Below are positions 44,955 through 55,821 of a stretch of DNA of 64,000 bases, one piece after another. Where the stretch lies: IMG/VR virus record IMGVR_UViG_3300020446_000003, positions 33,461 through 97,460 of that record; one strand, given 5' to 3'. Each line of letters opens with the position of its first letter. Position 1 is the first letter of the stretch. The translations under genes were made by a program, and so were the position numbers. Origin of the DNA: a virus. The notes under the pieces are model-generated. The model saw nothing but the letters and a program-made list of their open reading frames with translations. It had not been told where the DNA came from and did no database searches.

Positions 44955-45843
44955 TAAATATAAAATACCAATTAGGGATATAAGTGTATCTGGTTCTTCT
45001 ATTAATTTAAACATTAATCTAGATTTTACACCTGTGGATAATACAGAGTTAATTAAAACTAAATTAATAGACGATGAAAAAGAAAAAAGCATTAATCCTA
45101 TTATTGATTATAAAAAAGTAAGATTTTTTCCGGCAGACAATAATTGGAATCTTATAAGAAAATTTAAAATTAATATGAACTTTTTTGTAGAAAAAAGTAA
45201 TGGGTATTTTTATAGTAATCCACCTAGTTACAATGGTGCTTCTCCTTATGGTGATATAGGTTTTAGATTCGATGATTTGTTTTGTAGGACAGAAAGATTA
45301 ATGAGTAGTTTTGTTAGATTTAATTATTATGATTCTAAAGATTTACCTAATAATTTAATATATTCTACTAACATATACACACAGATATTAAACGATCAAA
45401 AAAATGACTATGGATTTGTTCTACCAAAGGACGAATGTCCAGTTAGTTTTGTGTTAGGGGATGCAACTTTAGAACCTGAAACGGTACATGAAGGATTTTA
45501 CTTTTATTGGTTTCAAGATTTAGTGGATAATGCACCTAATCAAGAATATGTTGTCTACTTAGAAGTTACTTTTCAAAATGCAGGTAATGGGCAGTCTACT
45601 TTACATTATTCAAAAAAGACTGTAAATTATAATACATTGAGTTTTAATGAAATTAATGATAATAGATTTTTAAAAGTGGTATTGAAAAATGATAATGGAA
45701 TTTATAAGTATAGATTTGAACCTAATTCCCAGCAAACCGCATTTAACGGTGGACCGGGAGGAATAAACCTAAACCCACAGAGTGGGTTATCAGATTTGCC
45801 TTACTTAACTTTTTGGCAAATAGAACCAAATATAGGAAACTAA
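44944..45843 (+). CDS. Structural protein of baseplate/fibre cluster, unrecognised
   Basis: Encodes 299 residues. Begins 11 bases inside the previous gene and its stop overlaps the next start by one base (TAATG), so three proteins are translationally linked and probably form one complex. Beta-rich, with GDIGFRFDDLFCRTERLMSS, FYFYWFQDLVDNAPNQEYVV, YLEVTFQNAGNGQSTLHYSK. No known motif. Likely a baseplate or fibre part by context only. Confidence 0.62.
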   Translation: MTVNKYKIPIRDISVSGSSINLNINLDFTPVDNTELIKTKLIDDEKEKSINPIIDYKKVRFFPADNNWNLIRKFKINMNFFVEKSNGYFYSNPPSYNGASPYGDIGFRFDDLFCRTERLMSSFVRFNYYDSKDLPNNLIYSTNIYTQILNDQKNDYGFVLPKDECPVSFVLGDATLEPETVHEGFYFYWFQDLVDNAPNQEYVVYLEVTFQNAGNGQSTLHYSKKTVNYNTLSFNEINDNRFLKVVLKNDNGIYKYRFEPNSQQTAFNGGPGGINLNPQSGLSDLPYLTFWQIEPNIGN

Positions 45844-46613
45844 TGGATATAATAAGATTAAAAAGATGTATAGAAAATTATGTTAGTAGAGAATCTAATG
45901 ATACTTATGGTGATATAATTAGTGAAACTATTAACTTAAATTTATTTTTGACTCAAAAAATGGATGATCAAGGAATATTTACTGATGCGCCATTTAAACC
46001 TTTACTACCTTATTTAACTCAAAGACCAACAGACTTAGGTAATTTTAATTCTTTTACCTATGGTAGATTTCCTGCAGCACCTTTATCCTTTTACATTAAT
46101 CCTTCTATAAAAGTTAGGGGTACAAGTGATGATGGAAAATTACCAAATGTATCTTCATACAGAGTTGATCCTGTTACAGGTAATCCCATATATGTAAATA
46201 ATTTAGATATGACAGGTAATTCTGACTTAATATTTACGGGTGTTATTAATCAAGATAATGAAAAAGTACATTATGTATTAAATGCTGATAAAAATGATGT
46301 AAATAATACGGGTGTTCATTTTATTACTTTTTTAAATCAATATGCTAACACAATAGATGAGGAAGGTAATTTAAAAAGATATTTAAAAACAGAATTTTAT
46401 AGTGATTTGGATAGTATAAACGAAAATAATGTAACATTATCCGCATTAACAAAACAAGAAGAATATTTAGGTTTAGTTTTTAAACCAGAAGTTGATAGTG
46501 AAGTATTTATTAATAGAGGTGTGGCGGACATTTTTGAAAGACATGCTCTATTATGTGAAATAAAAACAACTAATGATATAGACACAAATAGGGGAGGATT
46601 TATAAGAACATAA
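45843..46613 (+). CDS. Structural protein of baseplate/fibre cluster, unrecognised
   Basis: Encodes 256 residues from the ATG at 45843, which overlaps the previous stop in TAATG; an in-frame TTG ten codons upstream is less likely. N-terminal helix IIRLKRCIENYVSRESNDTY, then SETINLNLFLTQKMDDQGIF and Pro-rich APFKPLLPYLTQRPTDLGNF. The middle is a beta domain and the end is polar. Unrecognised; context places it with its two overlapping neighbours in one assembly. Confidence 0.62.
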   Translation: MDIIRLKRCIENYVSRESNDTYGDIISETINLNLFLTQKMDDQGIFTDAPFKPLLPYLTQRPTDLGNFNSFTYGRFPAAPLSFYINPSIKVRGTSDDGKLPNVSSYRVDPVTGNPIYVNNLDMTGNSDLIFTGVINQDNEKVHYVLNADKNDVNNTGVHFITFLNQYANTIDEEGNLKRYLKTEFYSDLDSINENNVTLSALTKQEEYLGLVFKPEVDSEVFINRGVADIFERHALLCEIKTTNDIDTNRGGFIRT

Positions 46614-46625
46614 AAAAAATTAATT

Positions 46626-47540
46626 ATGGCAACAGGAAATTATGGAACAATAAGACCGGCAGATGTATCGGTAGAGGACGTAGAAATTTTATATTCTTTT
46701 AGTCCTACTAGAGGTAATAACAGTAGTGAAAGTACTTTATTAAGTTTAGACCCTTCACAAGTATTAGTACCAACAAATAACCCAAATGATGGTAGTGAAA
46801 TTTTAGGGGGTGCATATACACTTAAATTACCTACTAATGAGTTTACTGCAAAAGGTTTTTATAATATCATTATAAGACCTAAACAAATAAGAACCACTAT
46901 ACAAGCTTGTGGAGTTTTATCTAGTAGTCCTGATATTATTGGTGTGGTTTTACAAATTAACGATCCTAATATTGATGCATCAGATAAAGTTAAATTTGAA
47001 AATGGTAAATTAGTTGGATATAGAATTGAATATCTTACAACTAACACTAATAGTTCACAAAAAAAGATGCAGAATTTATTCAGAATAATTACATCTAATA
47101 ATAGAGTATTATCTGTAGCAGAAAATTTGAGTAATGCGTCAGCACAAGTCGCATCTTATTCTTTTGATGATAGTTCTGATTTAGTTTTTTGTACACTAAC
47201 ACCCTCATCTGCACCATCAATTAAACCCGATGTGTTACCTTATATTGGTGAACCGGGACAAGAAATTATAATTACTAATACTTTCTTCAACCCAATTATG
47301 TTAGAAGTTGAAATGGTAGAATATGATGACGAAACCTTAGCATATGCACTTTATGGTAACCAAACAAAATCTTTAGATGATGGTATTTATACTATATACA
47401 ACTTTGAAGATGAAATTTATAAACAATATGTATTATTTGAAATCAAAGACCAATTTACAGGTAAACCATTGTATGAGGTTAGAGAAGAATTACAAAACCC
47501 AGATTTTAGTAAGGAATTTGGCGATATAACAGATGTATAG
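46626..47540 (+). CDS. Structural protein of baseplate/fibre cluster, unrecognised
   Basis: Encodes 304 residues, beta-rich. Segments include LKLPTNEFTAKGFYNIIIRP, GVLSSSPDIIGVVLQINDPN, LVGYRIEYLTTNTNSSQKKM and GEPGQEIIITNTFFNPIMLE. The spacing to neighbours (12 and 11 bases) shows it belongs to the same operon. Many repeated beta strands suggest one or two immunoglobulin-like or jelly-roll domains. No recognised family. Confidence 0.62.
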   Translation: MATGNYGTIRPADVSVEDVEILYSFSPTRGNNSSESTLLSLDPSQVLVPTNNPNDGSEILGGAYTLKLPTNEFTAKGFYNIIIRPKQIRTTIQACGVLSSSPDIIGVVLQINDPNIDASDKVKFENGKLVGYRIEYLTTNTNSSQKKMQNLFRIITSNNRVLSVAENLSNASAQVASYSFDDSSDLVFCTLTPSSAPSIKPDVLPYIGEPGQEIIITNTFFNPIMLEVEMVEYDDETLAYALYGNQTKSLDDGIYTIYNFEDEIYKQYVLFEIKDQFTGKPLYEVREELQNPDFSKEFGDITDV

Positions 47541-47551
47541 TATTAATATGA

Positions 47552-50500
47552 ATGCCACATAACAATCAAAATAATAATCAAACTAATAATAACTCTAATA
47601 AGGTTATTAAAGTAACTGGTTATGCCAAAAGAAAATTTTTTGATGGTGGTATAGAATATAGAGATTTTAGTGATGATTTAGTAGGTTTACAATTAACTAA
47701 TGAAGGGGGTACACCTTTATTTACATTGGGTAATTTTAAAGTTACTACTAACTTAAGTCCTAAATTAAATAAAACTTATAATCAAGGAACTTATTCTGAT
47801 TTTTTTAGTTTAGATGATTTAGATGATGGACAACAGATAAGTTTAAAAGTACAAAAAAATCAAAAAGCAGGGTTAAATTTAGACATTACTAACCCATTAA
47901 GTTATATACTCTATGGTTCTGCAGAAGAGAAAATAAGAGTATCTTTAGAATATATCAATGAATATTTTCCGGCAGCCATTTATGTAGATAATGTTATAGG
48001 TACAGTTAGTGGTAATAATATTACTAACTATAGTTATGATAGTTTAAGTGATGAATCCACATTTTATATTAACACAAATTACTTTAACAATCCTTTTAAT
48101 ATAAAATATACAGTGGATAGGAAAAATACTTCTGATGAAGACACTTCTAATCCTTTGAGAAATTTAACTTTGAATCATAAAAATTATGTTGTAGAACACA
48201 ATGGAATAAGTAAAAAAATTAAATTTTTAACCGGTTCTACCACTACAACAAATGGGATAATTAGAGTAGTTGTAGACGGAAACCCATTTCCTGAAATAAC
48301 AGGTATAAATTTTTCACAGTTTACTTTTTTAAATGGAGCATCAAATGCATCTATACCATTTTTTATTAAACCTAATGAAATACAATCTGAAAATTTCTTT
48401 GCTGGATTAAATAATTTAGAAAAAAACATTTTAAATAGAAATGTTTATCCTATTTATACGGCTACTTTCAGTACTCCTAAAGAAACTAGTCAAGGTGTAA
48501 TTGTATATAGTGATGAAAAATTAACCTTTCCAATATTAAGTGATGGTTATAATTTGAATTTCTTTGATGGACTTTATGTAACTTATCTTAATAATTTAAT
48601 TTCTATTGGTGAAAATTTAGATAAATTTAAAACTGATATTATAAAAAGAAAATACACTGCAGAAGTTATTACAGGTTTTGATACTTTACCATCTGGTGAC
48701 GGATCTGAAGATTTAGAATTAGATGGTGCAAAAGCAACAAAACTATTAAGAATTTATGGTATAGAATTCGATGAAATTAAAAAATATATTGATGGTATTA
48801 AATTTGCACATGTTATAACTTATGATAAGAAAAATAATACACCGGATAGTTTAGTTAAAGATTTAGCTAATATGTTAGGGTTTGGTGAATTTGATTTTTT
48901 AACTGATGCAAATATACTAAAAAATGTTTTACCCAGTAATGGAGTTGGTTTAATGAGTGGTACATCCACCAATCTTAGTTTAGAAGAAATAGATATAGAA
49001 TTATATAGAAGATTAATTTTAAATGTTGCATGGTTATGGAAAAGTAAAGGTGCTAGAAAAGCAATAGAATTTTTATTTAGATTTATTGGTGCACCTGAAT
49101 CTTTAGTTAATTTTGATGAATATATTGTTTTAGCAGATAAACCAGTAAACATATCACAACTTAAAAGTATGTTATATGTTTATACAGGAAGTTCTGATTT
49201 AAAAGACTTACCATTTGATAGTGATGGTTATCCATTACCTACACCTAATGGTGAAAAAGTTTTAATTGGGTTTGATAATACAACTACACCCCCATCTCCA
49301 ATATATGACACTAGTTGGTTTCAAAAAGAAGGTGGTTGGTATAGAGAAACAGGTGGGTTAAACCCACCAATAGACATAACCGAAGGTAATAATGCACATG
49401 AAGGACCTTATGATAGAGGTTCTTTTTATATGAATCAGTTTACTACATCTATTTACCCCAATGATATAACCAGTAATTTTATTACCTTAACAGGTAACAC
49501 CATATATCAAAACCAATTTTTTAATTATAATGATGGTTTTATTAACGGTACAATAGATAATGATATTTTATATATCACCCCTATTAATCCATTAAATAAT
49601 CAAATTATAACGGAAGGTCTTGAAATTGAATTTTCAATAGTACCTTCACCCCCTATCTCCGGTGGGACTACCATATTTCAAGATTTATGTATTCAAGCAA
49701 AAGAAGAATATGATGCATGGGTAGAATTAATTAAAGAAAATTGTGAATTAGTTTATTCTCCTGAATGGTTTAGAGTACAACAAAATTATATTGTCGCAAA
49801 AAATAATTTAAACAAGGAAATTAGTAGTAGAAATGGAAATGATAATGATGCTTTAGAAATATGTATCAATTTTGACTGTGATAGTATTGAAGTAGTTCAA
49901 AACCCATGTGAACAATATACTATGGTTGAGGACGATGGTTTAATTTATTTTGTAGACGAAAATGGAAATCAAGTGAATTTTGATTCTTTCCCACAATGTT
50001 GTGTTGCAGCAGGTGGAGAGTATTTTTCTTATATAAATCAAAGTGGACAAGAATCTTTATTTTGTGCTAAAGAACCCCCATGTATAGGTAAACCAATTAA
50101 TACTACAGGTGAGGCAGTTGTGTGGGAAATAGAGGGAGTAAATGCAGTACCTGATAATATAATAGAAATTAGACCATCAACTAAACCAGTACCACAATAT
50201 GAGGATAAATGTATTAGACAATCTAATAGGGTAAGATTTGATTCTGAAGAAAGTAGAATAAAGTTTCTTCAAGATTGTACAACCAGACTACGTTTAGAAA
50301 GTGGTGTAGGTGAAAGTAATGGTATTTCTGGTTGTTATCAATTAACAGAAGCAGGAGAATTTTATTTTGGGTTTAAATCTAAAGCAAATAACACTGAGTT
50401 TACAACTCGAATTAGTAAAAATGAAGCTCCCTATGTAGTATATGATAAAAATAGTAAACCGGTAGGTTATATACCTAATACAACCGGTATTAGTTTAATT

Positions 50501-53500
50501 AGTGAAGGGGTGTCTGCAATGAATTATGTTAAAAGAAATAAAGGTATTATTTACCCTACTTACAAACAATCATTTAGTCAAAGTACAAGAAATAACCCTC
50601 AAAATGCATTGGATAATTATTTAGCAGAAGTGAGGGCAGGTAAGGATGTACCTAGTTTCCCTAAATATTTTAAACCTATCGATTGTGACGGTAAATCCAC
50701 AACTTTAATTTCTAGTGAAGAGTGTTGTGCATACTATGGTTTTGATCATTATTATGTAAATATAACACAAGAAGATGGTAGTGTTACTAGTGTAGTTTAT
50801 TGTAGAGGAAGGCAAAATGATGTGGGAGAATTACCAATTGATGAGACTAAACCTAATGATAGTACATCTCCTAGACCTAAACCTGGAAAAGGTGGTAAAG
50901 GAGAGTTATACAATCCTACTAAAGGTATTGATAAAGAAATTGAAACGATAAATAAAGAACAAAAAGAAGTAACTAAAAAAATAGAAAATAGTAGAACTTT
51001 AACTAACAAACAAAAATCTAATTTACGTTTAGAAAAAATAAATTTAGAACAAAGAAAAATTGATTTATCTACACAAAAACAAAAATTAAATGTAAAAAAT
51101 ACACGTACCATCCAACCAGCATTAGAAAAGGGTTATACTAAATACGTACCGGGTAGTAATTTAAATGCAGTAACAACTAAAGGAGATGAAATAAGTGTAA
51201 TAAAAGATAGAAAAGGTGTATACAATAAAGGCATAAAAGACAATAAAGGAGATAAAGTAACTACAGATTTTGGTTCACCCTTTGGTAATCCTGACTTACA
51301 AGATATTACTAATTGGAAACTTTCTTCTGTAGATCAATATGGTAGAATAACATTTACACCTGTGGATAGAAACGATAGTTCAATATTGAATTGGGAATCG
51401 ACTTCTGAAAGCGGTGCAGATTTATATAAAGAATGTTGTTTGAGTAAGGGTTATGCTTTTGGAGAATTTCAGATAAATCCCGCAAATAATGAACTTGTAC
51501 CTTATAATGGACAACCTAACAGTTTCACTAATGGTGCTACTTTTAATGCATGTATCGAACCTACTCATACACCATGTGATGATACAACGGATGTAAAATT
51601 AATTTTTGGAAGTAATGGATCGGATGGTTTCTTCTTACCTGAAAATACTGAAAGTAATGAAGTAACTATTAAGTTTGATTATATGATTAAGTATGACGCA
51701 GAGTCACTTATTAATTGTGCAGGAATTGAAGTTTGTCCACTTCCCTTAGATTTATATACTAATAGTATCTATAATTTAGATTGTAGGAACTTTATAGTTT
51801 TTACACAATCAGAAGAATATAAAAATATATTACAAAAAAATGTATTATATATAGATACTGATATTGTTCCAAATTCTGAAGAATCTTTAGATTTAACTAA
51901 ACCAGATAAAGATGGAATACCTAACTTAATACCTTATTGGGATACTAATAATATACAAGTATGGCAAACACCGGGAATTCAACAGACTATTGAAGATGGT
52001 GAATGTTGTACGGCATATGGTGGAGAATATGTTAATAAAGAAAGTTGGGGTAAAGTTAATTTTGAAAACGTAAGAGCCATTAAAAATGATTTTGATAATA
52101 CATTAAGAGAAGTATATAAAGTAGGTGTAACCTCAACTAACTTTCCTTCATGGGTAGATGATGATTTTAAATCTACTGCGTCAAAACTTTTACAATATAC
52201 TGAAGAAGTACAAAATATTTTAAATGATGAGTGTCTTAACTATGAAATATTTAATGGACAAAATTATTGTGATGATTTTGATAAAATTATTACTACTGAA
52301 AAAGTATGTGCATTATTAGTACCTAAAAAATTAGGTGGATATAGTGAAATTTTAAAAGAATATTGGAGATTAATAAATCAGTTAACTTTAATGGAAACTC
52401 AACTTACAATATGTGTTGAAAGGAATGAAAAAATAGGTGATTTAATTAAAGAAGTAGATAAAGAAAGAATTAAAGAAGAAGTAGATAAAGAAAAGAACAA
52501 AGAAGATAGTAGAAAAAGTGAAGAAGAACTAGAAACTGAGTACTCACTTAAAGAACGTGAATTTAGAAACATTGAAAAACAAATCAATGATATCACTGAA
52601 ATAACAATTGCTATTGACTCAGTAAAAGAAGAAAATTTACCTAAAATAAATTGTAATATATATCAAGATCAGATAAAATTAATACAAAATTATAATGTAG
52701 ATGAGTTTTGTAGAACAGAAACTAATGGTGTATCTGATAATCCTGATGTGGTGTTTACCGCATATAATAGATGTGTTGAAAGAAAAAGATTAGAATTAGG
52801 GCAAGAATTAAAAAAATATCAAGAGTTATATCAAAACTGTGTAAAAAGTAATGTTATTAGTGATGAAATAACTAAAGCAACAAGTAATAATGATTTAGTT
52901 ACTAAAGATAGATTAACTACTGAATATGATTTCACATTAAGAAATATAGATGAATTACAATCTACAGTGTATTGTGAGGATATAAATGAGCAGAACGAAC
53001 AATTAAGAGTTACTACTGAACAAGAAAATAATATTCAAAAGAATGTAGATATAGTCGCTAAAATATTAGATGTAGATAGTGATACAATAAGAAATGGTAA
53101 TACTACCGATTTATCTACACCACAAAAAATAGAAGTTACTAGAATTCTTAATACACAAAAGAATGTAGAAAACAAATTAAAAATTAAGAAAGAAGAAATA
53201 GAAAAAGAACTTACTAAAATAAGTAATGATAAAGAAAGAATTAAAAATGAATTAGAGGTAGAGGAAAAAGATAAAGAGGAAATTATTAAAAATATTAAAG
53301 ATGTTAAAAGTAATTTAGAAAAAGAATTAGGGGATAAAAAACAAATAAATTGTTGTAGAGAAACTTTAAGTTTAACTCAAAAACTTTTAGAAGAATTAAA
53401 AGAAGTAAGAAGTGGAGTTTATTATGAAACAGATACTTTATATCAACAATGGTATCTACAAAGATATAATAACTATTTATCGTATGTCCAAAGTAAAATG

Positions 53501-55810
53501 GCTACGGCATTTGACTATATGGATGAACTTAGACTGAGTTTTAATTTAGAAGTAGATAATAATTCTATTGGTAGTATACCTCCAAATGATATTGTAACTA
53601 ATCTTACAACATTACCAATTATGGATGATAGTAATCCAATATGGACATTTAATCCACAAAATTATAGTGGGGTAATTATAGGAGGTTCTCAATATTATAG
53701 TAACCTTTTAGAAGATTCAATAACAGTTGCATTGATACAACAAGGATTTAGTGGTTTAGATGCAGTTTTTGAACCGAAGTGGCAAAATTTCGAATTAAAA
53801 TTACCTCAAAGTGTTATCGAAAATTTAAATGGTGCATATCCTAATAAACAATTTTTCTTATCATTTATGTTGGAGCAATATGAATGTAATGTGTGTTTAT
53901 TGTTAGATAATATACAAATTAATTATAAAACATATGATATATTACCTTTTAATAATACTGCAGGTGATGGTTTACCAGAATTGAGTTGTGTTATAGATAA
54001 TAGAAAATCTTGGGTGTATGTGGGTGATAGTATAAAACCCGTTAGTTATTTACCAGATGGTGAATGTCAAAAAAATGAAGTAACTTGTGCAACTCCTTTA
54101 CAAATAACTGCACAAAATAGATTATGGCAAAATTTAGAGTATAGATATACTGAATATGACTTTAATCATTCAGACTTAATTATTAATTCTAAATCCGCAT
54201 CATTCCAAATAGATCCTTCTAAGTCTATTGAGTGTGACGTTTATAATTTTTGGAAAAATATAGACTGTGATGAATGTCCTTCTCCGTGTACCAGTGGTGA
54301 TAGTGTAACTTATGAAGGAGAATTTTTATACACTGGCGGAACATCCCAAAGTTATAGTATCCCATTATCTGCAACGTCTACTGGTACTATGTTAAGTGAT
54401 TGTGAAATTTTTAATAGTACGTTAAAAAATATTGTAGAAAATATAAAGGAAGAGTATTATACATTAACCGCAGATTATCCTTCTTCATTAAACGCAAGTT
54501 ATTACGATTTAATTGAAAAAGGTGGTAGTAGTGAAGAATTATTAATTGTAGATAATGATTGTAACACACAAACTTTTGTAATAGGAGATAGAGAAAATCT
54601 AAATAACGATCAAAGGTTAATTGTTGAGGAAGGTGATGGTACTATATCATTATTTGGTTTATATGTTTATAGTGGTTCAACACCATATAGTGGTGGTGAA
54701 ATAACAGATATTATCAGTGGAGTTTCTGCACAAACCTTTAATCAAACATCTGATATGACTGAAGAATGTTGTAAAAATTTAAATACAATATTGTCAAATA
54801 AAGGTAAATATGGTTTAGGTTTAGATAAAGACTATGTATGGAACGAATCACTCAGTGGTTGTACGTGGAGAGAAATAAATGATGGACAAGGGGATTGTAC
54901 TCATTGTGGTAATACTACACATTCTTCATTTACAGGAACTAGTAGTGGGGTTACTTGTGAGGTGGTAAATAAAACAATATGTGTAAATCCTTTAGATTTC
55001 TTAGATCAACCACCTTCTAAAATTAAAGTAAAAGAAGTATTTGACGAAATGGTACAAAGTAATCTTATAAATGCACAAAATAGACAAACTATTAGTGGAT
55101 ATCCTACTTTAAAATTATTTTACGAACTTTATTTAAAAGCTAGTAATTGTGGTGAACAATATAGTGGTAAATTAACATATAATAACCTATTCCAATTTAT
55201 GGATTTAATAGGTGATTATTGGTTAGAGTTAATTGAACAAGTTATACCATCTACTACAATAATGGAAGGGTGTGATAATTCTGGTAAGGTTTATAGGAAT
55301 ACTATTTTTGATAATAATAAATTTGTTTATAAAAAATATGCGTTAAATTATTTAGAAGTGACAAATGATTGTACTGTTAGTGGGGTAACTGATAATTCTA
55401 TAGGACAAGAAACAGTAGATGTGGCAGTAGAGGAAATTTGTTTAGGTGGTGGTTGTTTACCACAAGAAAGTAATGATTGTCAAGAAGAAATTCTACAATT
55501 ACAACAACAAATAAGTGATTTACAATCTCAACTAGAGACTACTACTAATCAAATAAGTGCAACACAATTAGCAATTAATACCATTAAAAATGATATTAAA
55601 AATTTAATCTTTGTTAATAAACCTGCTAGAGAACAAAAAGAAGTCACTCAAAAAGAAAGGGAACAAATTAAATTACAACAAAAAGAAAAAGAAAGTTTAA
55701 GAGATTTAAAAAAGATAAAACAACAACAACAGAATAAAGAAACGGAGGCTAGAGTAAAAAGAAATATAAAGGAACAATCTACCTCAATAAAAAGAAATAG
55801 TAGAAGTTAA
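47552..55810 (+). CDS. Giant baseplate wedge/fibre protein with P2 gpI/gp7-like motif
   Basis: Encodes 2752 residues, the largest gene here. After a low-complexity Asn/Gln start and beta domains, residues about 480-520 read ELYRRLILNVAWLWKSKGAR with KAIEFLFRFIGAPESL, the helix-turn pattern of wedge proteins related to P2 gpI and T4 gp7 (LYRR-x-LLN-x-x-x-L-x-KSKGT-x-x-AIE). Residues beyond are beta modules with many cysteines, including repeated SECCAYYG/GECCTAYGGEY-type elements. Residues about 1090-1180 and 1630-1950 are long charged coiled coils (KEEVDKEKNKEDSRKSEEEL). The C-terminus is Gln-rich coiled coil (EILQLQQQISDLQSQLET) and then basic. It appears to be a wedge protein fused to a very long fibre-like extension. 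Confidence 0.68.
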   Translation: MPHNNQNNNQTNNNSNKVIKVTGYAKRKFFDGGIEYRDFSDDLVGLQLTNEGGTPLFTLGNFKVTTNLSPKLNKTYNQGTYSDFFSLDDLDDGQQISLKVQKNQKAGLNLDITNPLSYILYGSAEEKIRVSLEYINEYFPAAIYVDNVIGTVSGNNITNYSYDSLSDESTFYINTNYFNNPFNIKYTVDRKNTSDEDTSNPLRNLTLNHKNYVVEHNGISKKIKFLTGSTTTTNGIIRVVVDGNPFPEITGINFSQFTFLNGASNASIPFFIKPNEIQSENFFAGLNNLEKNILNRNVYPIYTATFSTPKETSQGVIVYSDEKLTFPILSDGYNLNFFDGLYVTYLNNLISIGENLDKFKTDIIKRKYTAEVITGFDTLPSGDGSEDLELDGAKATKLLRIYGIEFDEIKKYIDGIKFAHVITYDKKNNTPDSLVKDLANMLGFGEFDFLTDANILKNVLPSNGVGLMSGTSTNLSLEEIDIELYRRLILNVAWLWKSKGARKAIEFLFRFIGAPESLVNFDEYIVLADKPVNISQLKSMLYVYTGSSDLKDLPFDSDGYPLPTPNGEKVLIGFDNTTTPPSPIYDTSWFQKEGGWYRETGGLNPPIDITEGNNAHEGPYDRGSFYMNQFTTSIYPNDITSNFITLTGNTIYQNQFFNYNDGFINGTIDNDILYITPINPLNNQIITEGLEIEFSIVPSPPISGGTTIFQDLCIQAKEEYDAWVELIKENCELVYSPEWFRVQQNYIVAKNNLNKEISSRNGNDNDALEICINFDCDSIEVVQNPCEQYTMVEDDGLIYFVDENGNQVNFDSFPQCCVAAGGEYFSYINQSGQESLFCAKEPPCIGKPINTTGEAVVWEIEGVNAVPDNIIEIRPSTKPVPQYEDKCIRQSNRVRFDSEESRIKFLQDCTTRLRLESGVGESNGISGCYQLTEAGEFYFGFKSKANNTEFTTRISKNEAPYVVYDKNSKPVGYIPNTTGISLISEGVSAMNYVKRNKGIIYPTYKQSFSQSTRNNPQNALDNYLAEVRAGKDVPSFPKYFKPIDCDGKSTTLISSEECCAYYGFDHYYVNITQEDGSVTSVVYCRGRQNDVGELPIDETKPNDSTSPRPKPGKGGKGELYNPTKGIDKEIETINKEQKEVTKKIENSRTLTNKQKSNLRLEKINLEQRKIDLSTQKQKLNVKNTRTIQPALEKGYTKYVPGSNLNAVTTKGDEISVIKDRKGVYNKGIKDNKGDKVTTDFGSPFGNPDLQDITNWKLSSVDQYGRITFTPVDRNDSSILNWESTSESGADLYKECCLSKGYAFGEFQINPANNELVPYNGQPNSFTNGATFNACIEPTHTPCDDTTDVKLIFGSNGSDGFFLPENTESNEVTIKFDYMIKYDAESLINCAGIEVCPLPLDLYTNSIYNLDCRNFIVFTQSEEYKNILQKNVLYIDTDIVPNSEESLDLTKPDKDGIPNLIPYWDTNNIQVWQTPGIQQTIEDGECCTAYGGEYVNKESWGKVNFENVRAIKNDFDNTLREVYKVGVTSTNFPSWVDDDFKSTASKLLQYTEEVQNILNDECLNYEIFNGQNYCDDFDKIITTEKVCALLVPKKLGGYSEILKEYWRLINQLTLMETQLTICVERNEKIGDLIKEVDKERIKEEVDKEKNKEDSRKSEEELETEYSLKEREFRNIEKQINDITEITIAIDSVKEENLPKINCNIYQDQIKLIQNYNVDEFCRTETNGVSDNPDVVFTAYNRCVERKRLELGQELKKYQELYQNCVKSNVISDEITKATSNNDLVTKDRLTTEYDFTLRNIDELQSTVYCEDINEQNEQLRVTTEQENNIQKNVDIVAKILDVDSDTIRNGNTTDLSTPQKIEVTRILNTQKNVENKLKIKKEEIEKELTKISNDKERIKNELEVEEKDKEEIIKNIKDVKSNLEKELGDKKQINCCRETLSLTQKLLEELKEVRSGVYYETDTLYQQWYLQRYNNYLSYVQSKMATAFDYMDELRLSFNLEVDNNSIGSIPPNDIVTNLTTLPIMDDSNPIWTFNPQNYSGVIIGGSQYYSNLLEDSITVALIQQGFSGLDAVFEPKWQNFELKLPQSVIENLNGAYPNKQFFLSFMLEQYECNVCLLLDNIQINYKTYDILPFNNTAGDGLPELSCVIDNRKSWVYVGDSIKPVSYLPDGECQKNEVTCATPLQITAQNRLWQNLEYRYTEYDFNHSDLIINSKSASFQIDPSKSIECDVYNFWKNIDCDECPSPCTSGDSVTYEGEFLYTGGTSQSYSIPLSATSTGTMLSDCEIFNSTLKNIVENIKEEYYTLTADYPSSLNASYYDLIEKGGSSEELLIVDNDCNTQTFVIGDRENLNNDQRLIVEEGDGTISLFGLYVYSGSTPYSGGEITDIISGVSAQTFNQTSDMTEECCKNLNTILSNKGKYGLGLDKDYVWNESLSGCTWREINDGQGDCTHCGNTTHSSFTGTSSGVTCEVVNKTICVNPLDFLDQPPSKIKVKEVFDEMVQSNLINAQNRQTISGYPTLKLFYELYLKASNCGEQYSGKLTYNNLFQFMDLIGDYWLELIEQVIPSTTIMEGCDNSGKVYRNTIFDNNKFVYKKYALNYLEVTNDCTVSGVTDNSIGQETVDVAVEEICLGGGCLPQESNDCQEEILQLQQQISDLQSQLETTTNQISATQLAINTIKNDIKNLIFVNKPAREQKEVTQKEREQIKLQQKEKESLRDLKKIKQQQQNKETEARVKRNIKEQSTSIKRNSRS

Positions 55811-55821
55811 AATAAACAAAT

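Noticed and set aside
45813-45843. TTG at 45813 as start of the 256-residue structural gene
   Set aside because: ATG at 45843 overlaps the upstream stop in TAATG, the typical coupled arrangement; the ten extra residues look like read-back into the previous gene.
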